Below are positions 45,411 through 54,467 of a DNA stretch of 57,748 nt, one piece after another (the first letter of the stretch is position 1; every line of letters begins with the position of its first letter). The DNA is from Nitrospinota bacterium (GTDB lineage Bacteria; Nitrospinota; Nitrospinia; Nitrospinales; VA-1), in contig WAHY01000006.1 of assembly GCA_009873635.1 (NCBI GenBank), positions 19,395-77,142 on the forward strand. Reading direction: 5' to 3'. Under the pieces are notes generated by a model. It worked only from the letters and a program-made list of their open reading frames with translations. It did not search any database and was not told the origin of the DNA. A program made the position numbers and the translations under genes.

Positions 45411-46655
45411 ATGGCTGGTTCTATAAAAAAAGTCCTGGGAATGATTCTTGCCGGTGGTGAGGGAAGTCGACTTTACCCACTTACCCAGCAACGAGCAAAA
45501 CCCGCTGTACCTTTTGGAGGCAAATATCGACTGATTGATTTCGCATTAAGCAATTTTATCAATTCCAGAATCTATTCTATTTACGTTCTGACCCAATTCA
45601 AGTCACAGTCCCTGGCCGAGCATTTGCAGGAAAGCTGGCGCTTCAGTTCAATACTTCGCGACCATTTCATTCTTCCTGTTCCCGCACAAAAACGGACAGG
45701 TGACAGTTGGTACCGCGGAACAGCCGATGCAATTTATCAGAACATAAACTTGATTGAAGATGGTGACTTCGATCTTATAGCAGTTTTTGGTGCCGACCAT
45801 ATCTACCGCATGGACTTACAGCAAATGATAGACTTTCATATTCGAAAGAGGGCGGATGTTACAATCTCTGCCCTGCCCGTTCCACTTAAAGAAGCCACCT
45901 CCTTCGGAGTGATCCAGGTGCAGGAAAAACAGAGGGTCACAGGGTTCAAAGAAAAGCCCAGGCGCCCAAAACCAATACCGGGAAAACCAAAAGAAGCCTT
46001 TGCTTCAATGGGGAATTATCTTTTCAATAAAGAAGCATTGATAGAAATGCTCTACGATGACGCCGCAAATGTAGACTCATCTCACGATTTCGGCAAGGAT
46101 ATCCTGCCTCGCGTATTCAATAAGTCACGAGTCTTTGCCTACGACTTTCGTAGAAACCGGATTCCCGGTATCACTAGAAAGGAAATAGGATATTGGAGGG
46201 ATGTTGGTACGATAAAAGCATTTTGGGAAGCAAATATGGACCTGAGAAACATCAAACCTGAGTTCAACCTCTATAATAAAAACTGGCCCATCAAAACTGC
46301 GAGCTACGGAACTCCTCCGGCTAAATTCGTATTTAATGAAGACGGACGCCGGGGACAGGCTGTCAACAGCATCGTCGCTGAAGGAAGTATTATAAGCGGT
46401 GGAATTGTTCAGGACTCCGTAATCGGACTTGAAGTCAGCATTGATAGTGGAGCGGCTGTGATCAACTCTCTATTGATGGACAGGGTTAAAATTGGCAAAA
46501 ACTGCAAAATCAATATGGCTATCATTGATAAGGATGTTGAAGTGCCTCCTAACATCACAATGGGGTATGACCTGGAACAGGATAAAAAACGTTTTTTTGT
46601 CGATGAAGAATCAAACATCATTGTCATACCCAAAGGTTTCAAATTCTCCCACTAG
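45411..46655 (+). CDS. glgC: Glucose-1-phosphate adenylyltransferase
   Basis: A 414-residue nucleotidyltransferase that makes ADP-glucose for glycogen. The N-terminal loop LAGGEGSRLYPLTQQRAKPAVPFGG (quoted here as LAGGEGSRLYPLT and AKPAVPFGG), the GTADAIYQN segment, FGADHIYRMD, and the C-terminal left-handed beta helix. Length and motifs match bacterial GlgC. Glycogen synthase and branching enzyme are not in the window; the neighbour downstream is a wall hydrolase-like gene. Confidence 0.96.
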   Translation: MAGSIKKVLGMILAGGEGSRLYPLTQQRAKPAVPFGGKYRLIDFALSNFINSRIYSIYVLTQFKSQSLAEHLQESWRFSSILRDHFILPVPAQKRTGDSWYRGTADAIYQNINLIEDGDFDLIAVFGADHIYRMDLQQMIDFHIRKRADVTISALPVPLKEATSFGVIQVQEKQRVTGFKEKPRRPKPIPGKPKEAFASMGNYLFNKEALIEMLYDDAANVDSSHDFGKDILPRVFNKSRVFAYDFRRNRIPGITRKEIGYWRDVGTIKAFWEANMDLRNIKPEFNLYNKNWPIKTASYGTPPAKFVFNEDGRRGQAVNSIVAEGSIISGGIVQDSVIGLEVSIDSGAAVINSLLMDRVKIGKNCKINMAIIDKDVEVPPNITMGYDLEQDKKRFFVDEESNIIVIPKGFKFSH

Positions 46656-46772
46656 GCGTGGGGCCAGCGAGCAATTATACGTTGAACCAAAAACACTTTT
46701 TCCCGCAAAAAAAATATTACAATTTACCAGCCAGGGTTTTTCACATTTTTCAACACTCTCGATATCTAATCA

Positions 46773-47960
46773 ATGACTCAGACCATTTCCGGAATTGACC
46801 ACCTACTCTCCCAGCCTGAAAAATATTTAAAGGGTAATACAATAGGTCTGATCGTTAACCACACAAGCCTGGCTGGTGATGGCAAACATTCTATAGCCCA
46901 TTTTAAATCCCATCCCGCTTACAGCCTGCATACTTTATTCGCCCCCGAACATGGTTTGTATGGCACCGCACAGGATATGATACATATCCCCGATGAAATC
47001 GACCCGCTTTCAGGCCTCAAAATAAAAAGCCTTTATGGAAAAAGTGAGACTTCTCTGACCCCCGATCCGGCATTGTTCGATGGAATTGATAATCTGATTT
47101 TTGATATTCAAGATGTCGGCTCGCGTTACTACACTTTCATATATACCATGGCTAACTGCATGACCATCTGTCAAAAGGCCGGCGTGAGAATGGTCGTTTG
47201 TGATCGCCCCAACCCCATAAACGGCATTTCGGTTGAAGGCAACCTGGTAGGCGAACCCTGGCGTTCCTTTGTGGGGCAATATCCCCTGCCCAACCGGCAC
47301 GGAATGACAGCAGGTGAGTTGGCTTGTCTGTTCAATGAACATTTTGAAATTCATTGCGACTTGAAAGTTGTTCCCATGACCGGATGGAACCGTGAGATGT
47401 GGTACGACCAGACAGGGTTGATCTGGACACCCCCATCGCCAAATATGCCCACCGTGTCAACAGCTACGGTCTATCCGGGAATGTGCCTGATTGAAGGGAC
47501 ACTGCTTTCAGAAGGACGAGGCACCACCCTCCCCTTTGAACAAACCGGTGCCCCATTTATTGACCCCCATAAACTGGCAACGCGACTTGAGAAAGACTCC
47601 GATCTTTTACCTGGAGTGATTTTCCGCCCACAATACTTCAAACCCATGTTCCAAAAACACGCTGGAGAAATTTGCGCGGGACTCCAGTTCCATGTCACCG
47701 ACCGGGATAAGTACAAACCCCTGCTCACTACCATCGCATTGCTTCGCGCCATTGCCGAATTGTACCCGGAGCAACTACAGTGGAGAACGGAACCCTATGA
47801 GTACGTCAGCGATCGTCTGGCCATCGACCTGCTTTATGGCAATACTGAATTGCGGGAATCTATTTTCGATGATAATTTCTCTTTAACCGCTCTCGAAGAA
47901 AGCTGGAAACAAGATTTAGCGGAATTTTCGAAAATACGAAACAAATACCTTATTTATTGA
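46773..47960 (+). CDS. DUF1343 protein, NamZ-like exo-muramidase (GH171)
   Basis: A 395-residue protein of DUF1343, a family whose characterised member NamZ removes terminal MurNAc from muropeptide glycans. Typical motifs: GLIVNHTSL near the start, FAPEHGLYG, FDIQDVGSRYYT, VCDRPNPING, and LLSEGRGTTLPFEQ. No signal peptide is seen, so this copy would act in the cytoplasm (cell wall recycling) or has lost its export signal. The ATG follows glgC by 117 bp. Substrate preference is not shown by sequence. Confidence 0.85.
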   Translation: MTQTISGIDHLLSQPEKYLKGNTIGLIVNHTSLAGDGKHSIAHFKSHPAYSLHTLFAPEHGLYGTAQDMIHIPDEIDPLSGLKIKSLYGKSETSLTPDPALFDGIDNLIFDIQDVGSRYYTFIYTMANCMTICQKAGVRMVVCDRPNPINGISVEGNLVGEPWRSFVGQYPLPNRHGMTAGELACLFNEHFEIHCDLKVVPMTGWNREMWYDQTGLIWTPPSPNMPTVSTATVYPGMCLIEGTLLSEGRGTTLPFEQTGAPFIDPHKLATRLEKDSDLLPGVIFRPQYFKPMFQKHAGEICAGLQFHVTDRDKYKPLLTTIALLRAIAELYPEQLQWRTEPYEYVSDRLAIDLLYGNTELRESIFDDNFSLTALEESWKQDLAEFSKIRNKYLIY

Positions 47961-48172
47961 GCCCATAGCCCTCAGAACCACTGCCTTCAAAAAGAAAAAA
48001 TATATTTTCCCTCAAATTATAAAAATATGAGACAATAAGCGGCTTGGAGAAGATTAATTCAAAATACCCTGTCAAAACCCGCCGGCACAAGACCGCCATA
48101 TCTTTTTGATAAATAAGGGCTATTGGATTTCCGGGCATCATTTTCGCCTAATTTTTTATTTACCGCAAAGTA

Positions 48173-48201
48173 TTGACAAAAACCGTGTGGGTCCCTATAT
48201 T
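48173..48201 (+). promoter_or_regulatory. Promoter of the yqeY-dnaG-rpoD operon
   Basis: A perfect -35 TTGACA (48173-48178), 17-bp spacer and TATATT (48196-48201), one mismatch from consensus. It lies 26 bp before the yqeY start, giving a short leader. One of the best promoters in the window. Confidence 0.85.
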
Positions 48202-48227
48202 CCCACCTTGTTTAATGGAATAAATTC

Positions 48228-48671
48228 ATGACTTTAAAGGAAAAGCTCCTTGCTGATATGAAGGAGGCGCTGAGATCCAAAGATTCGCTCAGGCTCAATA
48301 CCATCCGTAGTGTAATTTCGGCTATCAAAAATCAGGAAATCAACCTTCGTAAAGAACTGGAGGAAGAAGAGATTCTATCGCTGGTAACCCGTGAGGTAAA
48401 AAAAAGAAAAGAAGCATCAGCCCTTTTCAAGCAGGGTGAACGAGTGGATTTGATGGAAAAGGAAAATCAGGAATTGGCTATTTTGCAGTCTTATTTGCCA
48501 GAACAAATCTCAGAAGAGGATTTACGCAAAAGAATTAAAGAAGTGATCTCGGAAACCGGGGCCGAAAGCATGAAAGACTTCGGCAAAATAATGAAAATTC
48601 TGGTTCCTGAGTTCAAGGGTAAAGCGGATAACAGTGTTATTAAAGATCTTGCGGGTGAAATTTTAAGCTAG
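48228..48671 (+). CDS. yqeY: YqeY/GatB-tail domain protein
   Basis: A 147-residue all-helical protein of the YqeY family, related to the tail domain of GatB that contacts tRNA. Shows the characteristic IRSVISAIKNQEINLRK and EIL..V.REVKKRKEA segments and ESMKDFGKIMKIL in the second half. It may take part in tRNA-dependent amidation or other tRNA handling. It is the first gene of the macromolecular synthesis operon, taking the place that rpsU has in E. coli. Confidence 0.9.
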   Translation: MTLKEKLLADMKEALRSKDSLRLNTIRSVISAIKNQEINLRKELEEEEILSLVTREVKKRKEASALFKQGERVDLMEKENQELAILQSYLPEQISEEDLRKRIKEVISETGAESMKDFGKIMKILVPEFKGKADNSVIKDLAGEILS

Positions 48672-48704
48672 TGTTTTCCAACCCTTAAAAAGTATTTCAA
48701 ACAA

Positions 48705-48726
48705 GGCTCTATAAGAGCCGGGTTTT
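48705..48726 (+). terminator. Terminator-like hairpin between yqeY and dnaG
   Basis: GGCTCT (48705-48710) pairs with AGAGCC (48714-48719) over a three-base loop, or GGCTC/GAGCC over five bases, followed by GGGTTTTT. It sits about 17 bp before the dnaG start, as the partial terminator between rpsU and dnaG does in E. coli. Strength is uncertain. Confidence 0.5.
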
Positions 48727-48742
48727 TCATAAAGATTTTATT

Positions 48743-50515
48743 TTGAAAATTTCAATTCCAGACCATATCATTGACGAAATTCGCGATCGCGCAGATATTG
48801 TTGCAGTGATTTCGGATCATGTCGTGCTCAAAAAAGCCGGCAAAAACTATAAAGGGCTTTGCCCGTTCCACTCTGAAAAAACACCCTCTTTTTCAGTCAG
48901 TCCGGAAAAGCGTATCTATCACTGCTTTGGTTGCGGCACCGGAGGAAATGTTTTTAAATTCCTCATGGAAATCCAGAGTATCTCCTTCCCAGATGCCATA
49001 AAGATTCTTGCCGAGAGAACAGGTATCCCTCTGCCACGAAATAACTCGGACTCTTCATCTGACCCCAGGCAAAAAGAGAGGGAAGCTTTAAGGAAAATCA
49101 ATGAGGCCGCTACAAGATACTTTCAGTCCCTTTTAAAAAACCCGGAAGCAGGACTGAGCGCAAGAAACTATTTAACATCCCGGCATTTTGACTCTAAAAC
49201 ACTCGAGCGTTACCGTGTTGGCTGGGCGGCTCCATCCTGGAGAGGTCTGTTGACACATGTCCAGCAAAAAGGTTCCGTGGCACAGGAACAGCTCATTAAG
49301 TCTGGACTCGTCACTAAAAAAGAAGATGGTTCTTCAGTTTACGACCGTTTTCGTGGTCGGGTTATTTTTCCTATCAAAGACCTTCATTCAAACATAATCG
49401 GTTTTGGAGGACGCTCCATCGACGAAGAGAACCAGCCGAAATACCTCAATTCTCCCGAAACCCCTCTCTATCAAAAGAGCGAAACACTTTTTGGTATGGA
49501 CCAGGCAAAACTAGCGATACGCAAAGAGAATCAGGTCATTCTGGTTGAAGGCTATTTTGACCAGATGCGTGCGGTTCAAAACGGTATTGAGCATGTTGTA
49601 GCCACCTGCGGTACAGCTCTGACACCCAAGCAGGCCAGTATTTTGAGAAACCATGCTGAAACCGCAGTGCTGGTTTTCGACTCCGATTCCGCAGGACGTT
49701 CTGCTGCTGAAAAAGGGTTTGATATCTTGCTTGAGCAAGGCTTGAATGTGAAAATCGTTGTTCTGCCGGAAGGTCAAGATCCCGATTCGTTCATCCATGA
49801 ACAGGGGGCAGAAAATTTCCTGGAAAAAATACGCAACGCAAAGCCTTTTATGGAATCTTATATTGATGTGCTGGTGAAGGAATCACCCAATAAGACTCCT
49901 GAAGACAGAGTTAAAATGGCGAACCAGATTCTTCCATGGCTGGTAAAGATCAAGAATACTGTGGAGCGAACTGCCTGGTTGGAAAATTTTACTTCCAAAA
50001 CAAATATTGATGACCGGACTTTTTTAAAAGAATTGAGCAGGGCCCTGGCCCAGAACCAGCCACGGCTCGTTGAAAAAGATAATGAACTGGTTCCACTTAT
50101 AAACCTGGAGAAACATTTAGTTCAGCTGATTCTTTCCGATAAGGAAACGGCTCAGGCCATTTTGCTGGAAGTAAATCCTGACGACTTCTCTGATCCGGCT
50201 TTTAAAACAATTGCCAAAACCTGTCAGCAAAAAATAGATAATAACCAGGACTTGAAAATAGACCAACTGCTGGACCAGACTGAAAATCCCGAAATCAAAA
50301 ACACCTTGTCTCGTTTAGGATTGGAGCCGGTAGAGTTTGATTCTCCAGAAAAGACAGCTCAGGATTGCATTAGAAAATTCAAGAATATTCACATTAAATC
50401 AAAAATCAAGGTTTTGAAGCTACAACGTCTTGATGCCGCCAAAGCCGGGCAAGTTGAAAAATCACAGGAACTGCAGGCCAGGCTTCGTGAAATGCATTTA
50501 GCCTTAACTCATTGA
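48743..50515 (+). CDS. dnaG: DNA primase
   Basis: A 590-residue primase that makes RNA primers for replication. The zinc-binding domain has C40, H43, C61 and C64 (CPFH ... CFGC). The TOPRIM catalytic domain includes VEGYFDQMRA, LVFDSDSAG and the DPD triad in QDPDSFI, and the C-terminal domain binds DnaB helicase. The start is TTG, at the family's usual place (KISIPDHIIDEI); there is no strong ribosome-binding site, so translation may be low. It lies between yqeY and rpoD; 38 bp to rpoD. Confidence 0.96.
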   Translation: MKISIPDHIIDEIRDRADIVAVISDHVVLKKAGKNYKGLCPFHSEKTPSFSVSPEKRIYHCFGCGTGGNVFKFLMEIQSISFPDAIKILAERTGIPLPRNNSDSSSDPRQKEREALRKINEAATRYFQSLLKNPEAGLSARNYLTSRHFDSKTLERYRVGWAAPSWRGLLTHVQQKGSVAQEQLIKSGLVTKKEDGSSVYDRFRGRVIFPIKDLHSNIIGFGGRSIDEENQPKYLNSPETPLYQKSETLFGMDQAKLAIRKENQVILVEGYFDQMRAVQNGIEHVVATCGTALTPKQASILRNHAETAVLVFDSDSAGRSAAEKGFDILLEQGLNVKIVVLPEGQDPDSFIHEQGAENFLEKIRNAKPFMESYIDVLVKESPNKTPEDRVKMANQILPWLVKIKNTVERTAWLENFTSKTNIDDRTFLKELSRALAQNQPRLVEKDNELVPLINLEKHLVQLILSDKETAQAILLEVNPDDFSDPAFKTIAKTCQQKIDNNQDLKIDQLLDQTENPEIKNTLSRLGLEPVEFDSPEKTAQDCIRKFKNIHIKSKIKVLKLQRLDAAKAGQVEKSQELQARLREMHLALTH

Positions 50516-50553
50516 CATATATTTAAAACGCAAACGTGTAATTAGGAGAAACG

Positions 50554-52314
50554 ATGGCCACAATGGAAAAACTCACGCATGTATCAGAAATTAACAAGCT
50601 GATATCACTGGGCAAGGAAAAAGGTTATTTGACCTATGAAGAGGTCAATGATGTCCTGCCCTCTGATGTTGTGACTCCGGATCAAATTGATGACCTCATG
50701 CACCTTTTTGGTGAAAATGAGATAGACATTGTTGACACCACTCTTAAGGGTGAAAAAGTAGCCGCTGAGAAAGAAGACCGTAACAAGGAAGAAAGCACTG
50801 AAGATTCCCAGACTTCCAAGTCTGATTCAGTTTCCATCGATGATCCCGTCCGATTGTATCTCAGGGAAATGGGAACTATCTCACTGCTCACCCGCAAGGG
50901 CGAAGTGGAAATCGCCAAAAGAATTGAAGCCGGGCAAAATGAAGTGCTGGCGGCAGTGGCCAGTTGCGCAGTCACTACCCGGGAACTTGTTACCATGGCT
51001 GACCAGGTTAAAAAAGGAGAGATCCGTATCTTTGACCTGATTCAGAGCCCTGAACCAGAGGAAAACAAGGAACAGTCTGAGAAAGATGAAACTAAAAAAT
51101 TCATAAAAAAAGTTAAATCCTTAAAAACGGAATTTAACAAGCTTGAAAAACTGCAGCTGAAACTGGAAAGTGGCAAGCTGTCAGAAAAAATGCAGACTAA
51201 AACATCCGATCAAATTCAAAAACAACAAAAAGAAGTTGAAAAGCTCATTTCTGGATTGTCTCTCTCTCAGGATGAAATGGATAGTGTCATCGAAAAAATT
51301 TATTCGATCGCAGCCGAATACAGGGAAGCAGGAAAAACGGAAAGAGATATCGAAAGGCAACTGGGAATTTCACTGGCTGGAGTAAAAAAACTGGCTAAAA
51401 ACTGGACCAAGCAAAAAAGCGTAAAGGTTCCAAAAGGTAAAGTTGTTACACGCACCCAATATGACAACTTCATCAAACAGGTACAAACCGGACGTCGAAA
51501 GATAAAAAAAATAGAGAAGGAAACATTAACCAGCAAAGACAGCCTGCTGGCTACTGTAAGGTCCATAGCCCGTGGCCGCGTTAAAGACAAAACCGCTAAA
51601 CGGGAACTGGCGGAAGCCAACCTCAGGCTCGTGGTCAGTATCGCCAAAAAGTACACCAGCCGGGGACTCCAGTTTCTTGACCTGATCCAGGAAGGCAACA
51701 TCGGCCTCATGAAAGCGGTTGACAAATTTGAGTACCAGAGGGGCTATAAGTTTTCAACCTACGCGACATGGTGGATTCGACAGGCTATCACCCGAGCAAT
51801 TGCGGATCAGGCCCGGACGATACGTATTCCGGTACATATGATCGAAACTATCAACAAATTGATCCGTGTATCAAGACATCTTGTTCAAGAACTGGGTCGT
51901 GAACCAACTCCGGATGAAATCGCTGTCAAAATGTATTTGCCGGTGGACAAAGTTCGTAAAGTTCTAAAAATTGCCAAGGAGCCCATCTCCCTTGAGACTC
52001 CAATTGGTGAAGAAGAAAACAGCCACCTGGGGGATTTCATCGAAGATAAAAAAGTCCTTTCGCCCATCGATTCGGTGGTCAAAAAGAATCTGAAGGAACA
52101 AACTCTCAAAGTTCTCTCGACCTTGGCATCACGTGAAGAACGTGTATTGCGAAAACGGTTCGGTATAGGGTTGGATTCAGAGCACACACTGGAAGAAGTT
52201 GGGCAGGATTTTGCGGTCACCCGCGAGCGTATCCGACAAATTGAGGCAAAAGCCCTGCGCAAACTGCGGCATCCAAGCAGAAGTAAGAAGTTACGAAGTT
52301 TTATTGAAAGCTGA
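50554..52314 (+). CDS. rpoD: Primary sigma factor RpoD (sigma-70)
   Basis: A 586-residue housekeeping sigma factor. Region 1.1 (about 1-70), region 1.2 [12 protein letters not shown] (about 97-108), a long charged non-conserved region, region 2 [18 protein letters not shown] and [15 protein letters not shown] (the -10 binding part), region 3, and region 4 [21 protein letters not shown] that contacts -35. A strong AGGAG site precedes the ATG. It is the last gene of the operon; the tRNA gene begins 6 bp after the stop. Confidence 0.97.
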   Translation: MATMEKLTHVSEINKLISLGKEKGYLTYEEVNDVLPSDVVTPDQIDDLMHLFGENEIDIVDTTLKGEKVAAEKEDRNKEESTEDSQTSKSDSVSIDDPVRLYLREMGTISLLTRKGEVEIAKRIEAGQNEVLAAVASCAVTTRELVTMADQVKKGEIRIFDLIQSPEPEENKEQSEKDETKKFIKKVKSLKTEFNKLEKLQLKLESGKLSEKMQTKTSDQIQKQQKEVEKLISGLSLSQDEMDSVIEKIYSIAAEYREAGKTERDIERQLGISLAGVKKLAKNWTKQKSVKVPKGKVVTRTQYDNFIKQVQTGRRKIKKIEKETLTSKDSLLATVRSIARGRVKDKTAKRELAEANLRLVVSIAKKYTSRGLQFLDLIQEGNIGLMKAVDKFEYQRGYKFSTYATWWIRQAITRAIADQARTIRIPVHMIETINKLIRVSRHLVQELGREPTPDEIAVKMYLPVDKVRKVLKIAKEPISLETPIGEEENSHLGDFIEDKKVLSPIDSVVKKNLKEQTLKVLSTLASREERVLRKRFGIGLDSEHTLEEVGQDFAVTRERIRQIEAKALRKLRHPSRSKKLRSFIES

Positions 52315-52320
52315 TTGTGT

Positions 52321-52396
52321 GGGCCTATAGCTCAGTTGGTAGAGCCCCCGGCTCATAACCGGTAGGTCACAGGTTCGAATCCTGTTGGGCCCACCA
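52321..52396 (+). tRNA. tRNA with CAU anticodon (Met elongator or Ile2)
   Basis: A complete 76-base cloverleaf with encoded CCA. The acceptor stem is GGGCCTA/TGGGCCC, then D-arm TAGCTCAGTTGGTAGAGC, anticodon loop CTCATAA, and T-arm CAGGTTCGAATCCTG. The G1-C72 pair excludes the initiator. Anticodon CAU can be read as elongator Met, or as Ile2 if the C is changed to lysidine; I cannot decide. One mismatch (C27-U43) is visible at the top of the anticodon stem. Confidence 0.93.
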
Positions 52397-52403
52397 ATAT
52401 TAC

Positions 52404-52436
52404 AAGGACTTATGGGATTACCCGTAGGTCCTTTTT
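52404..52436 (+). terminator. Intrinsic terminator after the tRNA
   Basis: AAGGAC (52404-52409) pairs with GTCCTT (52428-52433), an inner GGG/CCC pair helps, and TTTTT follows. It ends the rpoD-tRNA transcript. Confidence 0.7.
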
Positions 52437-52438
52437 GG

Positions 52439-52460
52439 TTTGGGTAGCGCTTTGGGTAGC
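52439..52460 (+). repeat. Tandem repeat next to the tRNA 3' end
   Basis: TTTGGGTAGC twice, on a 12-bp period (52439-52448 and 52451-52460). Paired repeats of this kind just past a tRNA gene are often arm-type integrase binding sites in integrated elements. No integrase is found in the window. Confidence 0.5.
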
Positions 52461-52854
52461 ATTTTGACTGAAATTAGAAGATATAGGGGTCTGGAGCAAA
52501 CTAGTTCTCAGACCTACTATCCCTAAATCTATGTGGTGTGGTAACAAGCTCTGAAGCCTTAGGAAAAGACTAGGTTCACGCAGGGATTATTATTTTCCCT
52601 ACGCTACTTTTCACTGGCTCTCAATTCAAATTCTGAGGCATGGCATATCCCCAAATTGCAGGGCCGAATATCGATATGTTCGCCCGAACGTGTTAGACCA
52701 ATTTTTTAGGGTCGCACATAAATGGCGTCAGAAAAGATAAGAGGCTGGTTCTAGGTGGATGGATTCACCACCTGATTAATCATTGGTTATGTAAGTTTTG
52801 AAACTCTTTTTTCGATTACTTTAGTTTGTTGCTAGAGTTGAATGGCCACAAATC
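52461..52854. other. Non-coding stretch after the tRNA
   Basis: About 390 bases with stop codons in all frames and no recognised gene. Contains GTTCGCCCGAAC, a short palindrome near 52680. It likely represents degraded element sequence between the tRNA and the transposase remnant. Confidence 0.5.
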
Positions 52855-53055
52855 ATGACGGCCCCAGTAGATAGGCTCCCCAATATAAAAAATGCAAAAG
52901 ATGTCTGGCTGGATCGGTATAACAACCAACGTACTCATCAGGGAAAACGGTGTCAGGGAAGAACACCGATGCAAACTTTTACTGAAAATATGCTTGCGGC
53001 AAAAGAAAAAATGTGGGACATGGAGGGAAGCTCTGAGCTGACAGCCACCATCTAA
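52855..53055 (+). pseudogene. C-terminal fragment of an IS481-type transposase
   Basis: A 66-codon frame whose middle part, DVWLDRYNNQRTHQGKRC then GRTPMQTFTEN, is the end of the DDE integrase domain of IS481-family transposases (the YNxxRTHQG and GrTPmqTf motifs). The catalytic N-terminal part and the D-D of the triad are missing, so this is a remnant. The first dozen residues are not family-like and are probably unrelated sequence. No inverted repeats were found. Confidence 0.7.
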
Positions 53056-53121
53056 ACTTACAATCGACCAAAGAAGAGTAGCTGCACTATCAACTCTTAG
53101 CTAAAACAGTTTATAATCTTT

Positions 53122-53418
53122 TTATCGAGCTTTTACTTTTTTCCAGCTTAGCGTTACCTTTCCTTTTCTAATTTTGACCTGGCAACCCAGCCGCATCCCT
53201 TCTTCCAGATCTTCAGGCAACAAATAATCTTTTTCTTCTTCCGTGACCCGGGACACATTTTCTCTTCCTTCCGCCACTGTTACTTCACAAACCCCACAAG
53301 TACCTTCAGTACAACCAAAGGAGAGTGACACACCAACCTCATCGCAAAAGTCTATAAGGGGAGTGCCGTCTTCTACATCATAAGTTACATTATCCGTTTT
53401 AAAATAAACTTGTGCCAC
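53122..53418 (-). CDS. 2Fe-2S ferredoxin
   Basis: A 98-residue plant-type ferredoxin. The cluster-binding cysteines are in FGCTEGTCGVCEV (C-x4-C-x2-C) and the fourth in LGCQVKI. It carries single electrons between redox enzymes; the partner is unknown. The GTG at 53418 has AAGGAG eight bases upstream; a GTG three codons further out overlaps that site and is rejected. Lies 84 bp downstream of the DnaJ-like gene on the same strand. Confidence 0.9.
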   Translation of the reverse strand: MAQVYFKTDNVTYDVEDGTPLIDFCDEVGVSLSFGCTEGTCGVCEVTVAEGRENVSRVTEEEKDYLLPEDLEEGMRLGCQVKIRKGKVTLSWKKVKAR

Positions 53419-53452
53419 AAACTTCACTCCTTAATGAGATACTTTGTAGATG

Positions 53453-53469
53453 CTAATAAGCCTTATTAG
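53453..53469. promoter_or_regulatory. Palindrome before the ferredoxin gene
   Basis: CTAATAA, GCC, TTATTAG: a seven-base inverted repeat 35 bp before the ferredoxin start, in the gap to the DnaJ-like gene. Could be an operator; no motif family recognised. Confidence 0.35.
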
Positions 53470-53502
53470 GATTCACAGATATTCAATAAAGTTTTTATTT
53501 TA

Positions 53503-54390
53503 TTAAACTCCTGTGTCCTGTAAAAACTGTATATGTGGAATTTGTTCCTCAGTGAGCGTTTTAGGAATCTTTACTATAATTCTTACCAATTGGTCACCAC
53601 GTTCTCTTGAAGCAAAGTTTATTCCTGCTCCTTTAAGCCTAAGCTTGGTACCATATTGAGTGCCTGGTGGAATTTTAACTGATTTTATACCCGTTAAAGT
53701 TTCAACCTCAACCGTTGCGCCTAAAACAGCCTGAGTCAGCTTTATTTCAGCATCAACAACAATATTTTTCCCCTCTCGGCGAAAAAGAGGATGGGAAAGA
53801 ACATTAATAAGCAGATGCAAGTCGCCTCTACGGTTATCCAAAGGGGAAGCCTGACCTTTTCCATGTACGCGTAAAACTTTTCCATGTGTAATTCCCGGAG
53901 GAATTTTCACACTGGTCTCTTCTTTAACTCCATTTCTTGCAATAGAAATTGTACGTTGACACCCCAGAGCTGCCTCCTCAAAGCTAATCGTACATTCCTT
54001 TTTAATTGGGGGAATTTTAACTTCACGCTGTTGCGCTCTCCCGTGGGAAAATGGGTTGCCAAATCCACCAAAACCCTGTCCCTGGAATGGATTACCTCCT
54101 CCGAAACCGAAGTCTCTGAGAATCTCATTTATGTCAAAATCACGAAAAATATCTTCTTGCGAAAACTTCTGATGGAAACCTTCGGAACCAAATTGATCAT
54201 ATTGATTTCGCTTCTTCTTATCACCTAGAACAGCATAAGCTTCACTGACTTCTTTAAATCTTTCCTCAGCTTTTGGGTCACCCTCGTTTCTATCAGGGTG
54301 AAACTTCATAGCTAGCTTACGGTAGGCTTTTTTTATCTCACTATCAGAGGCAGTTTTCTCGACGCCCAAAACAGAATAGTAGTTTTTCAT
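53503..54390 (-). CDS. DnaJ-family co-chaperone without zinc finger (CbpA type)
   Basis: A 295-residue J protein: J domain (1-70) with the HPD motif in KFHPDRNEG, a Gly/Phe-rich linker (about 88-120), then two C-terminal peptide-binding domains with [19 protein letters not shown] and [18 protein letters not shown]. There is no CxxCxGxG zinc domain, so it is a type II J protein like CbpA. It would hand clients to DnaK. Located upstream of the ferredoxin gene in the same direction; divergent from the lipoprotein gene. Confidence 0.92.
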   Translation of the reverse strand: MKNYYSVLGVEKTASDSEIKKAYRKLAMKFHPDRNEGDPKAEERFKEVSEAYAVLGDKKKRNQYDQFGSEGFHQKFSQEDIFRDFDINEILRDFGFGGGNPFQGQGFGGFGNPFSHGRAQQREVKIPPIKKECTISFEEAALGCQRTISIARNGVKEETSVKIPPGITHGKVLRVHGKGQASPLDNRRGDLHLLINVLSHPLFRREGKNIVVDAEIKLTQAVLGATVEVETLTGIKSVKIPPGTQYGTKLRLKGAGINFASRERGDQLVRIIVKIPKTLTEEQIPHIQFLQDTGV

Positions 54391-54467
54391 ATCGCTAATG
54401 GCTTGATAAATAAGGAGTAATCAGATAAACTAAAAAATGACTATTTATAAATATTATATACCGCAAG

